Below are positions 9,180 through 17,946 of a DNA stretch of 64,000 nucleotides, piece by piece. The notes under the pieces were generated by a model. That model was not told the origin of the DNA. It saw only the letters and a list, made by a program, of their open reading frames with translations, and did no database searches. This stretch comes from Hoylesella buccalis ATCC 35310 (GTDB taxonomy: Bacteria > Bacteroidota > Bacteroidia > Bacteroidales > Bacteroidaceae): assembly GCF_025151385.1 (NCBI RefSeq), contig NZ_CP102287.1, positions 1,798,001-1,862,000 on the forward strand, written 5' to 3'. Position 1 is the first letter of the stretch. The number at the start of each line of letters is the position of its first letter. Both the position numbers and the translations under genes were made by a program.

Positions 9180-9617
9180 CTATTTCACACCCGTGTGGCC
9201 ATAGCCTCCCGTTCCACGTTCGGTCTCATCCAGCTCCTCCACTTCGACGAAATGCCCTTGTTCGTGTCGTGCTATCACCATTTGGGCAATGCGCTCACCA
9301 TCGCGAATAACAAATTCTTCCTGCGAGAAATTCACCAACAGCACCATCACCTCGCCCCGATAGTCGGCATCTATGGTGCCAGGCGTGTTGAGTACCGTGA
9401 TGCCATGCTTCAACGCCAACCCGCTACGAGGCCGAACCTGAGCCTCGAATCCCTCTGGAAGAGCGATGAAAAGCCCCGTAGACACCAGCTTTCGTTCCAT
9501 CGGCTTCAACACGATGGAAGCCTCAAGGTTGGCTCTCAAATCCATTCCTGCACTCTGACTGGTGGCATAAGCAGGCAACTGCTGATGACCTTTATTGATG
9601 ACTTTTATCTGTATCAT
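9180..9617 (-). CDS. dut: dUTP diphosphatase
   Basis: The 145-residue homotrimeric-type dUTPase hydrolyses dUTP to dUMP and PPi, keeping uracil out of DNA and feeding dTMP synthesis. All five family motifs are present in order: [17 protein letters not shown], the uridine-binding [18 protein letters not shown] and the C-terminal [10 protein letters not shown] (canonical RGxGGFGSTG). It is divergent from the dGTPase gene across about 100 bp, so two nucleotide-pool enzymes share one intergenic region. It is also the first gene of a run with the TPR, DUF4292 and EnvC-like genes. Confidence 0.97.
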   Translation of the reverse strand: MIQIKVINKGHQQLPAYATSQSAGMDLRANLEASIVLKPMERKLVSTGLFIALPEGFEAQVRPRSGLALKHGITVLNTPGTIDADYRGEVMVLLVNFSQEEFVIRDGERIAQMVIARHEQGHFVEVEELDETERGTGGYGHTGVK

Positions 9618-9634
9618 AACTATTCAATAATGTG

Positions 9635-9642
9635 CAAAAATA
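9635..9642 (-). promoter_or_regulatory. -7 promoter element for the dut operon
   Basis: The minus-strand sequence TATTTTTG matches TAnnTTTG, 17 nt before the dut ATG. Confidence 0.55.
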
Positions 9643-9706
9643 AGGAATAATCGCCATAAAGTGGCATTATTACTATTAAAAAGAACCAAATTACGCAAAT
9701 TTCCAC

Positions 9707-9714
9707 TACTTTTG
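9707..9714 (+). promoter_or_regulatory. -7 promoter element abutting the dgt start codon
   Basis: TACTTTTG matches TAnnTTTG and ends 4 nt before the ATG at 9719. If this element is used, transcription would begin at or next to the start codon, giving a leaderless mRNA. Confidence 0.55.
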
Positions 9715-9718
9715 CGTT

Positions 9719-11056
9719 ATGAAATGGCAAAAATTAATTTCCAACAAAAGGCTTGGACAAGAGCTCAAGCACACCGAACGTCATGACGACCGGTCGGAGT
9801 TTAAACGCGACTACGACCGTCTTATTTTCTCGGCACCGTTCAGACGCATGCAGAACAAGACGCAAGTGTTTCCCCTACCCGGTTCCATCTTCGTGCACAA
9901 CCGCCTCACCCACTCGTTGGAAGTGGCCTCGGTGGGCATGTCGCTGGGCAATGACGTAGCTGCACAACTGTGCGAGAAGCATCCCGAACTGCGTGGAACG
10001 ACGTTTGAACAGATAGGAACCATCGTCAGTGCGGCCTGTCTGGCACACGACATGGGCAACCCTCCGTTCGGACACAGCGGCGAGAAAGCCATCCAAACCT
10101 TCTTCACCGAGGGTGCCGGAACCTACTTGCAGGAGCGCGTAAGAGAACGATTCTGGGACGATATCACCCACTTCGAAGGTAACGCCAACGCCTTCCGACT
10201 GCTTACGCACCGGTTCAACGGTCGGCGAATAGGCGGCTTCGTGATGACCTACTCCACCCTGGCCAGCATCGTGAAATATCCATTTGCCAGCAGTCTGGCA
10301 GGGAGTCACCGAAAATTTGGTTTCTTCTCATCCGAAGAAGACACCTACGTCAAGGTGGCAGAAGAACTGGAAATTAACAAACTCTCTGAACCACACCAAC
10401 CCTTACGGTATGCACGTCACCCGCTGGTTTATCTGGTTGAGGCTGCGGATGATATCTGCTACGAGATCATGGACATTGAAGACGCCCATAAACTCAAGAT
10501 TCTCTCATACGAAGAAACAGAGCATTTGCTCATGAATTTCTTTGCCCCAGAGATGCAAGATCACATCCGACAACGCATCAAAGACGAGGGCGTGACCGAC
10601 AACAACGAAAAGGTGGTGTATATGCGGGCCTCGGCTGTGGGCAAACTGGTTAACGAATGCGTGGAAGCCTTCGTGGCAAACGAGGAAGCGATACTGGACG
10701 GTACGCTACAAGGCTCGCTCATCGACCACATCAGTGAGCTACAGCGTAAGGCTTACAGGCAATGCGCAGAACTGTCGTACGAGCGCATCTACCACAGCAA
10801 ACCCGTGCTGGATGTGGAGCTGGCGGGTTATAAAATCATGCAGACACTTATGCAGACGCTCATCGAGGCGGCCGTCAATCCCGACCGTTTCTATTCGCAA
10901 CAGCTCATGCGGCGATTCAGTAGCCAGTACGACATACAAAGTCCTGACCTTGAAACGCGCATCATGGCCGTGATTGACTATATCAGCGGCATGACCGATG
11001 TCTATGCCTTGGACATCTATCAGAAGATTAACGGCATATCCCTACCAGTTATTTGA
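9719..11056 (+). CDS. dgt: dGTP triphosphohydrolase (HD-domain dGTPase)
   Basis: The 445-residue HD-superfamily enzyme cleaves dGTP (or other dNTPs) to the nucleoside and tripolyphosphate. The first His of the metal site is in NRLTHSLEVAS (about residue 66) and the HD pair is in AHDMGNPPFGHSGE (about residues 116-129). Length fits the bacterial dGTPase subgroup. No signal peptide. The ATG is only 4 nt after a strong -7 box, which fixes the start, because any upstream codon would not be transcribed. It is divergent from dut. Confidence 0.94.
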   Translation: MKWQKLISNKRLGQELKHTERHDDRSEFKRDYDRLIFSAPFRRMQNKTQVFPLPGSIFVHNRLTHSLEVASVGMSLGNDVAAQLCEKHPELRGTTFEQIGTIVSAACLAHDMGNPPFGHSGEKAIQTFFTEGAGTYLQERVRERFWDDITHFEGNANAFRLLTHRFNGRRIGGFVMTYSTLASIVKYPFASSLAGSHRKFGFFSSEEDTYVKVAEELEINKLSEPHQPLRYARHPLVYLVEAADDICYEIMDIEDAHKLKILSYEETEHLLMNFFAPEMQDHIRQRIKDEGVTDNNEKVVYMRASAVGKLVNECVEAFVANEEAILDGTLQGSLIDHISELQRKAYRQCAELSYERIYHSKPVLDVELAGYKIMQTLMQTLIEAAVNPDRFYSQQLMRRFSSQYDIQSPDLETRIMAVIDYISGMTDVYALDIYQKINGISLPVI

Positions 11057-11134
11057 TGCCAGAAGTGCCACGACTCGCTGCTCACTCTACAAACATCCTT
11101 TACAACACAATGATATAGAGCCCCTTACAAAAGA

Positions 11135-11210
11135 ATTGACTTTGACTATCAAACACATTGACTTTGACTGCCAATAGCATTGACCTTACTTGGCAAACCC
11201 ATTGACCTTG
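11135..11210 (+). repeat. 22-nt tandem repeat array A
   Basis: Three complete 22-nt units start at 11135, 11157 and 11179, followed by a partial unit at 11201 (ATTGACCTTG). The second reads ATTGACTTTGACTGCCAATA plus GC. The period is exactly 22. The same unit type occurs in intergenic arrays at 24874, 34632 and 44501. Confidence 0.85.
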
Positions 11211-11295
11211 CCGCGGCAGGGCATAGACACCTTGATTTGTGTCATAACGATACACAACACCTAACGCAAAATACTCCAAATACAAGAAAATATCA

Positions 11296-11436
11296 ATGTT
11301 GTTCAATAATATCCCTTTTTACTTGGAGTTATGGTATGAAATTCTTAATTTTGAGCATCCTAACAATAATACCTTCCATTTTACGGCAGAATTTACCTGT
11401 AAGAATGGGCAAGACGAATTCCGTCCCGATGCTTGA
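11296..11436 (+). CDS. Short ORF, possible gene remnant (46 aa)
   Basis: An ATG-initiated frame ends in TGA. The product begins MLFNNIPFYLELWYEIL and continues with a mixed polar and aromatic composition unlike random intergenic translation. No family is recognised. It is just upstream of the AlbA_2/ATPase gene and shares its AT-rich style, so it could be the leftover of a gene brought in with it or a genuine small protein. Confidence 0.25.
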   Translation: MLFNNIPFYLELWYEILNFEHPNNNTFHFTAEFTCKNGQDEFRPDA

Positions 11437-11472
11437 CAGCTTGAAATTTAATGAGAATATACAGTAAAGGAT

Positions 11473-12915
11473 ATGGTAACAAAAGATGAGGTTCTTGAAC
11501 TTTTACGCAGCACAGAAACCTACAGAATAGAGCGTACAATTTCTACAGGCGACATGGATAAGTTTCAGGAGGCTATTTGTGCATTTTCAAATGATTTACC
11601 GAACTGTCGGAAAAAAGGTTATCTTATTTTAGGCGCTCATGACAATGGAACTTTATCTGGGCTAAGGGTAGATGATACCTTGATGAAGAAAATAGCGGGG
11701 ATTCGTTCTGACGGCAATATACTTCCTTTGCCGATTATGTCTGTAGAAAAGTTTGAGTTTGATGAAGGCGATTTGCTTGTCGTAGAGGTGTCACCCGCTT
11801 TGATTCCGCCGGTTCGTTATCGTGGACGCACCTTTATACGTATAGGACCGCGTCGGGATATTGCCACAGAGTCAGAAGAAAGAGTGCTTTTGGAAAAAAG
11901 GACATCTTATATGGCTACATTCGATGCCATGCCTTGTTTCGGTTCATCACTAAAGGATGTTGATGTCCAGCTTATAAAGCAGGAATATCTCCCACAGATA
12001 ATAGAAACTGGTATCCTGATAACGGATAATAGGTCTTTACAAGAACAATTAGCAGCAATCCATCTTTATGACATTGCCAACGATTGCCCTACAAATGCCG
12101 CCATTATTCTTTTCGGGAAAAATGCCTCTTTCTTCCTGCATGGTTGTTATGTTCAATATGTGCATTTCGCAGGAGAGGACACAGGAAGTGAGATTCTTAA
12201 CGAAAGACAGATTCGTGGCAGTCTGTGTTCAATACTGCCTAAGCTGGAAAGCTTTGTGAAAGATGCTATCGTCACAGCACGTCCGATGCCTGTGAGTATG
12301 CTGAGAGAACAGATTGTGTTTAACTACCCTGAGTTGGCACTTCGGGAGTTGCTGATGAATGCCTGTATGCACCGAGACTATCAGTCTAACATGCCTATCA
12401 GAATATACCAGTTTAGTAATCGGATTGAAATTCTCAATGCAGGAGGCTTGTATGGAGAAGCTCGTCCCGAAAACTTCCCAACAGTCAACGATTATCGAAA
12501 CCCTATCATCGCTGAAGCTATGCGTGGAATGAAATACGTGAATATGTTCAATCGAGGCATTCAGCGTGTCAAAACCATGCTAAGAGACAACGGAAATCCA
12601 GAACCTGTCTTCAATGTAGGTAAAATTACAGCTTTCGAAGTGATGGTGCAACCATCTTTGTCACTTAACTTAGTCACTGACGGAGAAAAAGTGACTAAGT
12701 CAGCGACTAAGTCAACAGAAACGATGAACGAGGTATTGGCTTTCTGTGAACGCCCTAAAAGTCTCACGGAGATTATGGCGCACTTGGGACTTAAGCACCG
12801 TAATAACGCTAAAAGTCGATATATCGACCCTTTGATAGAGAATGGATTTCTTGAAATGACAATACCAGAAAAGCCCAACAGCAGAAATCAAAAGTATGTG
12901 CGGGCTTTATCTTAG
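11473..12915 (+). CDS. AlbA_2 DNA-binding/ATP-binding (HATPase_c_4) regulator-like protein
   Basis: The 480-residue protein has the three-part layout common in this family. An N-terminal AlbA_2 (Schlafen-like) nucleic-acid-binding domain covers about residues 1-140 (YLILGAHDNGTLSGL). A central GHKL-type ATPase-like region covers about 280-395 (ALRELLMNACMHRDY then IEILNAGGLYGE). A Lys/Thr-rich linker leads to a C-terminal winged-helix segment (about 415-480). Such proteins are usually annotated as putative transcriptional regulators and their targets are unknown. It stands alone, its codons are more AT-rich than those of neighbouring housekeeping genes, and it is flanked by a repeat array and hairpins, which suggests acquisition by transfer. 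It could also be part of a defence or stress module, but no partner is visible. Confidence 0.8.
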   Translation: MVTKDEVLELLRSTETYRIERTISTGDMDKFQEAICAFSNDLPNCRKKGYLILGAHDNGTLSGLRVDDTLMKKIAGIRSDGNILPLPIMSVEKFEFDEGDLLVVEVSPALIPPVRYRGRTFIRIGPRRDIATESEERVLLEKRTSYMATFDAMPCFGSSLKDVDVQLIKQEYLPQIIETGILITDNRSLQEQLAAIHLYDIANDCPTNAAIILFGKNASFFLHGCYVQYVHFAGEDTGSEILNERQIRGSLCSILPKLESFVKDAIVTARPMPVSMLREQIVFNYPELALRELLMNACMHRDYQSNMPIRIYQFSNRIEILNAGGLYGEARPENFPTVNDYRNPIIAEAMRGMKYVNMFNRGIQRVKTMLRDNGNPEPVFNVGKITAFEVMVQPSLSLNLVTDGEKVTKSATKSTETMNEVLAFCERPKSLTEIMAHLGLKHRNNAKSRYIDPLIENGFLEMTIPEKPNSRNQKYVRALS

Positions 12916-12947
12916 TCACTTATCTTAGTCGTTTAGAAGTGACTAAG
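12911..12947 (+). repeat. Inverted repeat CTTAGTCACTT at the end of the ATPase gene
   Basis: CTTAGTCACTT (12911-12921) and AAGTGACTAAG (12937-12947) are perfect inverted arms of 11 bp; the left arm overlaps the TAG stop. The same pair, one base shorter per arm, occurs inside the gene at 12669-12678 and 12690-12699 in the inter-domain linker. Confidence 0.8.
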
Positions 12948-12953
12948 TCGCCT

Positions 12954-12985
12954 TTTCGGTAATTGAATTACCGAAATACTTTTTT
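12954..12985 (+). terminator. Rho-independent terminator of the AlbA_2/ATPase gene
   Basis: The arms TTTCGGTAAT (12954-12963) and ATTACCGAAA (12967-12976) pair perfectly with a 3-nt loop and are followed by TACTTTTTT. Confidence 0.8.
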
Positions 12986-13142
12986 CAAAGGCGGTTCTCT
13001 TCATTTGTGATTTGTTTGATACACCCTCATAGGTGCACGTTGAAGAACTACGCCCTGTAGAGGCAAAATTGTTCTGACGAAGTTGACGAAGCCAGGTAAA
13101 CAGCTACACTTCCGATACAGGGCAACTTGGGCAGCATGAGGA

Positions 13143-13183
13143 AAGCGTGCCTACCCCTGGCTAATCAAGGGGCTGGCACGCTT
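13143..13183. other. Strong interrupted hairpin in convergent region
   Basis: AAGCGTGCC (13143-13151) pairs with GGCACGCTT (13175-13183), and inside it CCCCT (13154-13158) pairs with AGGGG (13168-13172). No T-run follows on either strand, so its role is unclear. Confidence 0.6.
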
Positions 13184-13192
13184 CGATTACGG

Positions 13193-13218
13193 CGACGCAC
13201 CGCCTTTGCGGTGCGTCG
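13193..13218 (-). terminator. GC-rich hairpin downstream of GH92 gene
   Basis: CGACGCACCGC (13193-13203) and GCGGTGCGTCG (13208-13218) form an 11-bp perfect stem with a 4-nt loop, 14 nt after the GH92 stop on the minus strand. A U-tract is lacking, so its terminator role is inferred from position. Confidence 0.5.
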
Positions 13219-13231
13219 AATGAAGTCTATT

Positions 13232-15589
13232 TTAATACTTGTCCTTAGGCGTATTGCCCATGGTCACATCCAGCGTGCCGCCCTCGGCGAAGGTTGCGAA
13301 CGGCAAGTAAGTGCTATCAAGCGTCTTTCCGTTGAGCTTGTATTCCTGCACATAGATATTCTCTTTGCTGTTGTTGCTCACGTTGATGACAAACTTGTCA
13401 CCCTTATAATAATCCTTGTTCAGACGAATGGTAATCTTGTCGAACAAAGGACTGCCTAAACCAAAGGACGGTTGCTCGGCTGTGAGTCCCTTGACATCGA
13501 ACATACCGATGGACGACTGTACGAACCAAGCGCCCAACTGGCCCTGGTCTTCATCCTGTCCGTAGCCGTAGCCATGGATTCCATCTGTGCCATAGAACTC
13601 GTCCAAGATGGCACGCACCCACTTCTGGGTGTGCGATGGCTTGCCAGCCTCGTTGAACATCCATGAGATGTGCAGACAAGGTTGATTGCCTTGGTTGTAA
13701 AGCGTCTTCAATCCAGCGAAAGCACCCACCTCGGTACCACCGCTGAAGATGAGCTTCTGCGATTGGGTGAAGATGCTATCCAAGCGGTTGTTGAACTCTT
13801 CGGCACCCACTTTAGCCACCAACGCTTTGGCATCGTGCGGTGCATAGAACGTGTATTGCCAAGCATTGCCTTCCTGGAAGCCGCGCCATACCTGCATCGG
13901 GTCAAAATTCTCAATGAAGCTGCCATCGGCCTTCTTCGGACGAACGAAGTTGGTTGACGTATCATAGATGCGTTCCCAGCCCTTGGAAAGATCCATCAAC
14001 TTCTTATAGTCGTCTGTCTTTCCCAATGCCTTGGCCATCTGTGCGGTAGCCCATGCGCCAAAAGCATACTCCAATGTGTGCGAAGCAGAGAACATGAACA
14101 TTTCGTCTGATCCTTCACCCGTGTCCTGATGTGGCACATAACCGTGTTCTACAAAGAGTTTGGTATCGGTCTTTCCAGCACCAAATGGTCGGTTCTCACC
14201 ATCCAACTCGTTCTTGCGGCAGGCCTCGTAGGCAAGATTCACATCGAAATCACGGATTCCACAAGCATAAGCCGCTGCAATCATCAAGCTCAACTGATTG
14301 GTTCCTACGCCCGATACATAACGGCTATTGGCCAGTCCATCGCCCAACCATCCACTGTCTTTGTATACCTGAAGATGACTGCTGATGAAGTCGGACATGT
14401 GCTCGGGATAGGCCATGATCCACACTTGGTTGAGATTCCACTGTGCTCCCCACATGGCATCGGTATTGTAGAGGTTGAAAGCAGGTTTGCCATCCTTCAT
14501 CTCAATTTGGCCAACGGTACCATCGTGTTTGGGGTAAGCGCCGTTTACGTCACTGGCAATACCACGACCCAAGATGGCATGATACAATCCTGTGTAGAAT
14601 TTCACCTTATCATCCTTGTTCGTTGTTTCAACCGCAATGCGACTCAAATGCTCATTCCAAGCCTCATGCGACTGCTCCTTAGCCTCGTCAAAAGCCAAGT
14701 CCTGCGCCTCAGCCTCAAGGTTCTTCTGGGCATTCTCCACCGAAGTGTAGGACACACCCACCTTTACGGTAATCTTTTCCTGATCAGTTGTCTCGAACGT
14801 CAGATAAGCACCCGCGCCCAAACCCGTAGTGGACAGCGAGTCAGCTTTAACGGTTTCGCCGTTGAAAGTACCTACCCCAACAGGTTTCTTGTCGACAACG
14901 GCATGGAAATACAAGGGGACTTCGGCGCCCGGCTGGTATTTCTTTACATACTCAGGCAGGGTGATCACCCAGCCTTCGACTACGGTTCCGTTATCCTTAA
15001 TCTGTACTGAGGCATCCTTCACGGCACCACTTTCGCCCTGGCGGTTACCGATATCAAAGAGGATTCGGCTCTCCTTGCTGGCCGGGAAGGTATACCGCTG
15101 GAAGGCAACACGCGTGGTGGCCGTCATTTCGGCCGTCACATCATAGTCCTTGAGTAGCACAGAGTAGTAGCCAGCCGTGGCCACTTCATCATCGTGCGAG
15201 AAGCGTGAGCGATAGCCTTTACGCTCGTCCGTCATGGCAGTGTCGCCAGGTACGGTGAACAATTTGCCCACGGTGGGCATCAACGTGATGCCTCCAATCT
15301 GGAACTCGTGCAGGCAGGGGAATCCCTCGATACTGGTGTCACGATAATCATAACCCGTAGCCTCCCAGCCAGACTTATTCCCATAATGTCCATTGGTTGA
15401 TGGCCCGGGCTTAGCCATGCCGAAAGGTAAGGCACCGGGAGCCATGTGGAAATAACGACAGTGCGCCGTTCCGATGCGTGGCTCTACATAGTTTGTCAGG
15501 TCTTCTGTTGTTGCATTGTCAGTTTTCGTACAGGACATCATGCCAAAAATGCCGGCGAAAGCCAGTAATGCCATTGAAATTTTTCTCAT
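13232..15589 (-). CDS. GH92 family alpha-mannosidase lipoprotein
   Basis: The 785-residue protein has a lipoprotein signal with the acceptor Cys at residue 20 (FGMMSC). GH92 enzymes are Ca2+-dependent exo-acting alpha-mannosidases that invert configuration and trim mannose from N-glycans or yeast mannan. The N-terminal beta-sandwich opens with VEPRIGT and the (alpha/alpha)6 domain follows. The expected general acid is the Glu in HTLEYAF (about residue 507) and the acidic base motif is QDEDQGQLGAW (about 678-688). The linkage preference (1,2; 1,3; 1,4) cannot be read from the sequence alone. It stands alone, with no SusCD pair beside it, and is convergent with the ATPase gene. Confidence 0.93.
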   Translation of the reverse strand: MRKISMALLAFAGIFGMMSCTKTDNATTEDLTNYVEPRIGTAHCRYFHMAPGALPFGMAKPGPSTNGHYGNKSGWEATGYDYRDTSIEGFPCLHEFQIGGITLMPTVGKLFTVPGDTAMTDERKGYRSRFSHDDEVATAGYYSVLLKDYDVTAEMTATTRVAFQRYTFPASKESRILFDIGNRQGESGAVKDASVQIKDNGTVVEGWVITLPEYVKKYQPGAEVPLYFHAVVDKKPVGVGTFNGETVKADSLSTTGLGAGAYLTFETTDQEKITVKVGVSYTSVENAQKNLEAEAQDLAFDEAKEQSHEAWNEHLSRIAVETTNKDDKVKFYTGLYHAILGRGIASDVNGAYPKHDGTVGQIEMKDGKPAFNLYNTDAMWGAQWNLNQVWIMAYPEHMSDFISSHLQVYKDSGWLGDGLANSRYVSGVGTNQLSLMIAAAYACGIRDFDVNLAYEACRKNELDGENRPFGAGKTDTKLFVEHGYVPHQDTGEGSDEMFMFSASHTLEYAFGAWATAQMAKALGKTDDYKKLMDLSKGWERIYDTSTNFVRPKKADGSFIENFDPMQVWRGFQEGNAWQYTFYAPHDAKALVAKVGAEEFNNRLDSIFTQSQKLIFSGGTEVGAFAGLKTLYNQGNQPCLHISWMFNEAGKPSHTQKWVRAILDEFYGTDGIHGYGYGQDEDQGQLGAWFVQSSIGMFDVKGLTAEQPSFGLGSPLFDKITIRLNKDYYKGDKFVINVSNNSKENIYVQEYKLNGKTLDSTYLPFATFAEGGTLDVTMGNTPKDKY

Positions 15590-15741
15590 GTCTGTTGGTT
15601 CTTGTTAGTTAATAATAGTGAATTAGCTAAATGTATACGCCACCTCCTACAGTTTGAATCATGCAGATTCTGACTATTGAAGATGGTGCAGATGAACAAG
15701 CATGCGCATGCCAGTCACTACAAATTGTAACTTTTGGCTGC

Positions 15742-16743
15742 TTATGACTTGTTGTTGTTTTCCTTGTAAATAATGTTGTTGACGCCCGAAGTGATTTCAA
15801 GCGACTCGCGATGCTCCTTGATGAAACTATCGATATGGCGCACACGTTTGTCCTCCAATATCTCGTCTACCGAAATCAGGATTCCCGTTTCTTCCACATC
15901 ACCGAACCCATTGTTGATGGCAGTGCCAAACAGTTTCATCGTAGGACTTAACCCCATGTAGGCATTAACCAAGGGAGGGATGTTGTATCCCAATTGACGT
16001 ATCTCTCTGTTGAGGATTCTGTAATCTGACTTGAAATCCGTTTCAGAGAACAACTTTTCCAATTCTTTGGGATCTTCCTGTAACTCCAAAGGATTTCTCG
16101 GCACGATAAGATGATCCTTGTCGTCAAAATGTTTCTTCAAAAAATACAAAATCATGTCACGTCCCCTGCGGATATAAGAAGGGTACATCGTCATTTTGCC
16201 GAAGAAATACTTGAGATTAGGATTGAGAACGGTCAGTGCACCGAGGCCATCCCACAGGTTGTCCAAGGCGAAGATGCTTTTGGTGTTGCGGCGCACGTTT
16301 TGATATTCCAGCGCTACGAAAGACCTTCCCAGCTCTACGGTATAGGGCATGTAGTCTTGAAGAAACTTATCGGAGAAATGGAAAAGGTGGCTGGTGGCCA
16401 ACTTAGGCTGCCCATTGTCGTCCAATTCCCAGTTGGAACCGTACTGATACCGATAGCCTCCGATAATCTCATCCGCTTCGGGATTCCACACAATCAGCTG
16501 CTTGTAACAGTTGTCGCAAGTGTCGAATTCATCGATATCCATGGACTTTCCGGTACCTCCGCCAGCGGTACGGAAGGCTATTTCGCGCAATCGTCCAATC
16601 TCCTTCATCACGTTGGGTGAGTCATGGGCAGTGACCACAAAAATTTTGTTGTGGCTTTTGTTCGTCATCCGGAGCCGCTTCTCAGGCGTCAATTCAGCTT
16701 TCAACAGCTCCCTATCGATGGGCTGGATAATCTCTTCTTGCAT
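15742..16743 (-). CDS. glsB: Glycine N-acyltransferase-like GNAT protein (GlsB type)
   Basis: The 333-residue protein belongs to the hemolysin/OlsB-like acyltransferase group of the GNAT fold. Family features are the N-terminal VTAHDSPNVMKEIGRLREIAF, the VELGRSFV strand and the LWDGLGAL segment. In Bacteroides thetaiotaomicron the corresponding gene, next to a PlsC-type gene, makes N-acyl-glycine, the first step to glycine lipids and flavolipins. The same pair is found here (GlsA homologue 97 bp upstream on the same strand), which is the main reason for the specific call. An ornithine-lipid role is possible but less likely in this phylum. It should be cytoplasmic, acting at the inner membrane with acyl-ACP. 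No signal peptide is seen. Confidence 0.8.
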   Translation of the reverse strand: MQEEIIQPIDRELLKAELTPEKRLRMTNKSHNKIFVVTAHDSPNVMKEIGRLREIAFRTAGGGTGKSMDIDEFDTCDNCYKQLIVWNPEADEIIGGYRYQYGSNWELDDNGQPKLATSHLFHFSDKFLQDYMPYTVELGRSFVALEYQNVRRNTKSIFALDNLWDGLGALTVLNPNLKYFFGKMTMYPSYIRRGRDMILYFLKKHFDDKDHLIVPRNPLELQEDPKELEKLFSETDFKSDYRILNREIRQLGYNIPPLVNAYMGLSPTMKLFGTAINNGFGDVEETGILISVDEILEDKRVRHIDSFIKEHRESLEITSGVNNIIYKENNNKS

Positions 16744-16840
16744 GGTTTCTTAGAGGATTGACGAAGAAGGACCATTCATTGCGAGTATGGGATTCTCTCA
16801 AATAAGATCTCTCAACGCTTGATTGATATTTCTGTTATCT

Positions 16841-17689
16841 CTATTCTGCTGTTTGTGTTGGTTGCAGTTGGTATACTTTGTCTTGTACATACTGCGCCCA
16901 TTGCTGCGCATTCTTACGCTTGTCAAAGGTTTGCCAGGGTATCGGTTTGCCTATCGTGACGCGGAATGTCTTGTGTCTGTTGCGATACATTTCATCAACT
17001 AAGAACAGCATCGCCACGTTAAACTTTAATTTCAGGGCCTTACAGATATTGGCAATACGATAAAACCGGTCTGAGTTTCGTCCCTCAAAATGAATGGGTA
17101 TCACGTCTCTCTGATATTCAACACTCTTAGTGATGAAGGTTTTCTTCCAGGGAATGTCACGAATTTGACCATTGATTTTACGTGAACAGAGGCCGGCTGG
17201 GAACATGATGATGTGGTTGTCACTTTGGAAGGCCGCATCCACCATTGCGGGGAAATTGCGACTTTGCTTACCAGTTTTGTTGATGCCGACGCCTAAAGGG
17301 CGCAGTCCCGGCAGGTTCATCAACAAATCATTCAACAGGTATTTGATGCGGCCACCATAATGTCGGCCGATAATAGCGCCCAAAGCGACCCCGTCAGCAC
17401 CACCTAGCGGATGATTTGATGCGAAGATGTATAGTCGACCGTCTTGTTGATTTGGCAGATTTTCCCTACCTTTGACCTCCAAGGAAACATCCAGATATTG
17501 GACACACGCTTCAAGCCAATCAACTCCTGTCAAGTCTTTGCTTTCCCAAAGAAATTGATTCACTTCATCTTGATGGGTAATCTTCTTGAGCCAACGGGTT
17601 GCAAAATGTGGAACATATTTAGCCTTGTCGCCTAGTTTACTGCGCAAGATGTCATCGATGTCTATGGTTTTCTTTGTTACGTCACTCAT
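16841..17689 (-). CDS. glsA: PlsC-type O-acyltransferase (GlsA-like, glycine lipid synthesis)
   Basis: The 282-residue 1-acylglycerol-3-phosphate acyltransferase-like protein has its active-site motif in ASNHPLGGADGVA. The His-Asp pair is separated by five residues rather than the four of classical NHxSxxD, as in the hemolysin-associated subgroup. The second block MFPAGLCSR corresponds to the substrate-binding FPEGTRS motif, with Cys-Ser-Arg at its end. In Bacteroides the partner of GlsB adds the second, ester-linked acyl chain to N-acyl-glycine, and this gene is upstream of glsB on the same strand. The GlsA assignment is from gene pairing. A -7 element at 17712-17719 precedes it. Confidence 0.8.
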   Translation of the reverse strand: MSDVTKKTIDIDDILRSKLGDKAKYVPHFATRWLKKITHQDEVNQFLWESKDLTGVDWLEACVQYLDVSLEVKGRENLPNQQDGRLYIFASNHPLGGADGVALGAIIGRHYGGRIKYLLNDLLMNLPGLRPLGVGINKTGKQSRNFPAMVDAAFQSDNHIIMFPAGLCSRKINGQIRDIPWKKTFITKSVEYQRDVIPIHFEGRNSDRFYRIANICKALKLKFNVAMLFLVDEMYRNRHKTFRVTIGKPIPWQTFDKRKNAQQWAQYVQDKVYQLQPTQTAE

Positions 17690-17711
17690 TTAGGTCAAAA
17701 AACTTTCTTTG

Positions 17712-17719
17712 CAAAAATA
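17712..17719 (-). promoter_or_regulatory. -7 promoter element for glsA-glsB
   Basis: Minus-strand TATTTTTG matches TAnnTTTG, 22 nt before the ATG at 17689. Confidence 0.5.
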
Positions 17720-17946
17720 ACATAACTTTTTGTATTATGCCGCTTTTTTATGCAAAAATGTTCAAAAATTATCTAATCTGTTATACCGTTGTCACACGAC
17801 GAAACAGATGTTTCAAGGAAGTTACAGATATCATTTTGAACGATTGATCTGAGTTAAGTTGAAGCCATCGAATCGAGAAGTTGTAGAGAACAAAATACGT
17901 TAAATAAACTAAAAATACAATTTTCTCATCATTTTATGTATGAAAG

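Larger units (their letters stand above)
11057..11472 (+). other. Intergenic stretch between dgt and the AlbA_2/ATPase gene
   Basis: It holds the first 22-nt repeat array (11135-11210) and a 46-codon ORF with protein-like composition (11296-11436). No promoter matching TAnnTTTG at a good distance from 11473 was found. Confidence 0.6.
12916..13231. other. Convergent intergenic stretch rich in hairpins
   Basis: It lies between the 3' ends of the ATPase gene and the GH92 gene. It contains an inverted repeat, a rho-independent terminator (12954-12985) and two further strong hairpins (13143-13183 and 13193-13218). The rest (12986-13142) shows no gene. Confidence 0.6.

Noticed and set aside
11135..11210. 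Possible CRISPR array
   Set aside because: Units are contiguous with a 22-nt period and no unique spacers; no cas gene nearby.
13232..15589. GH92 gene as part of a polysaccharide utilisation locus
   Set aside because: No SusC/SusD pair or regulator lies next to it in the window; it appears solitary.
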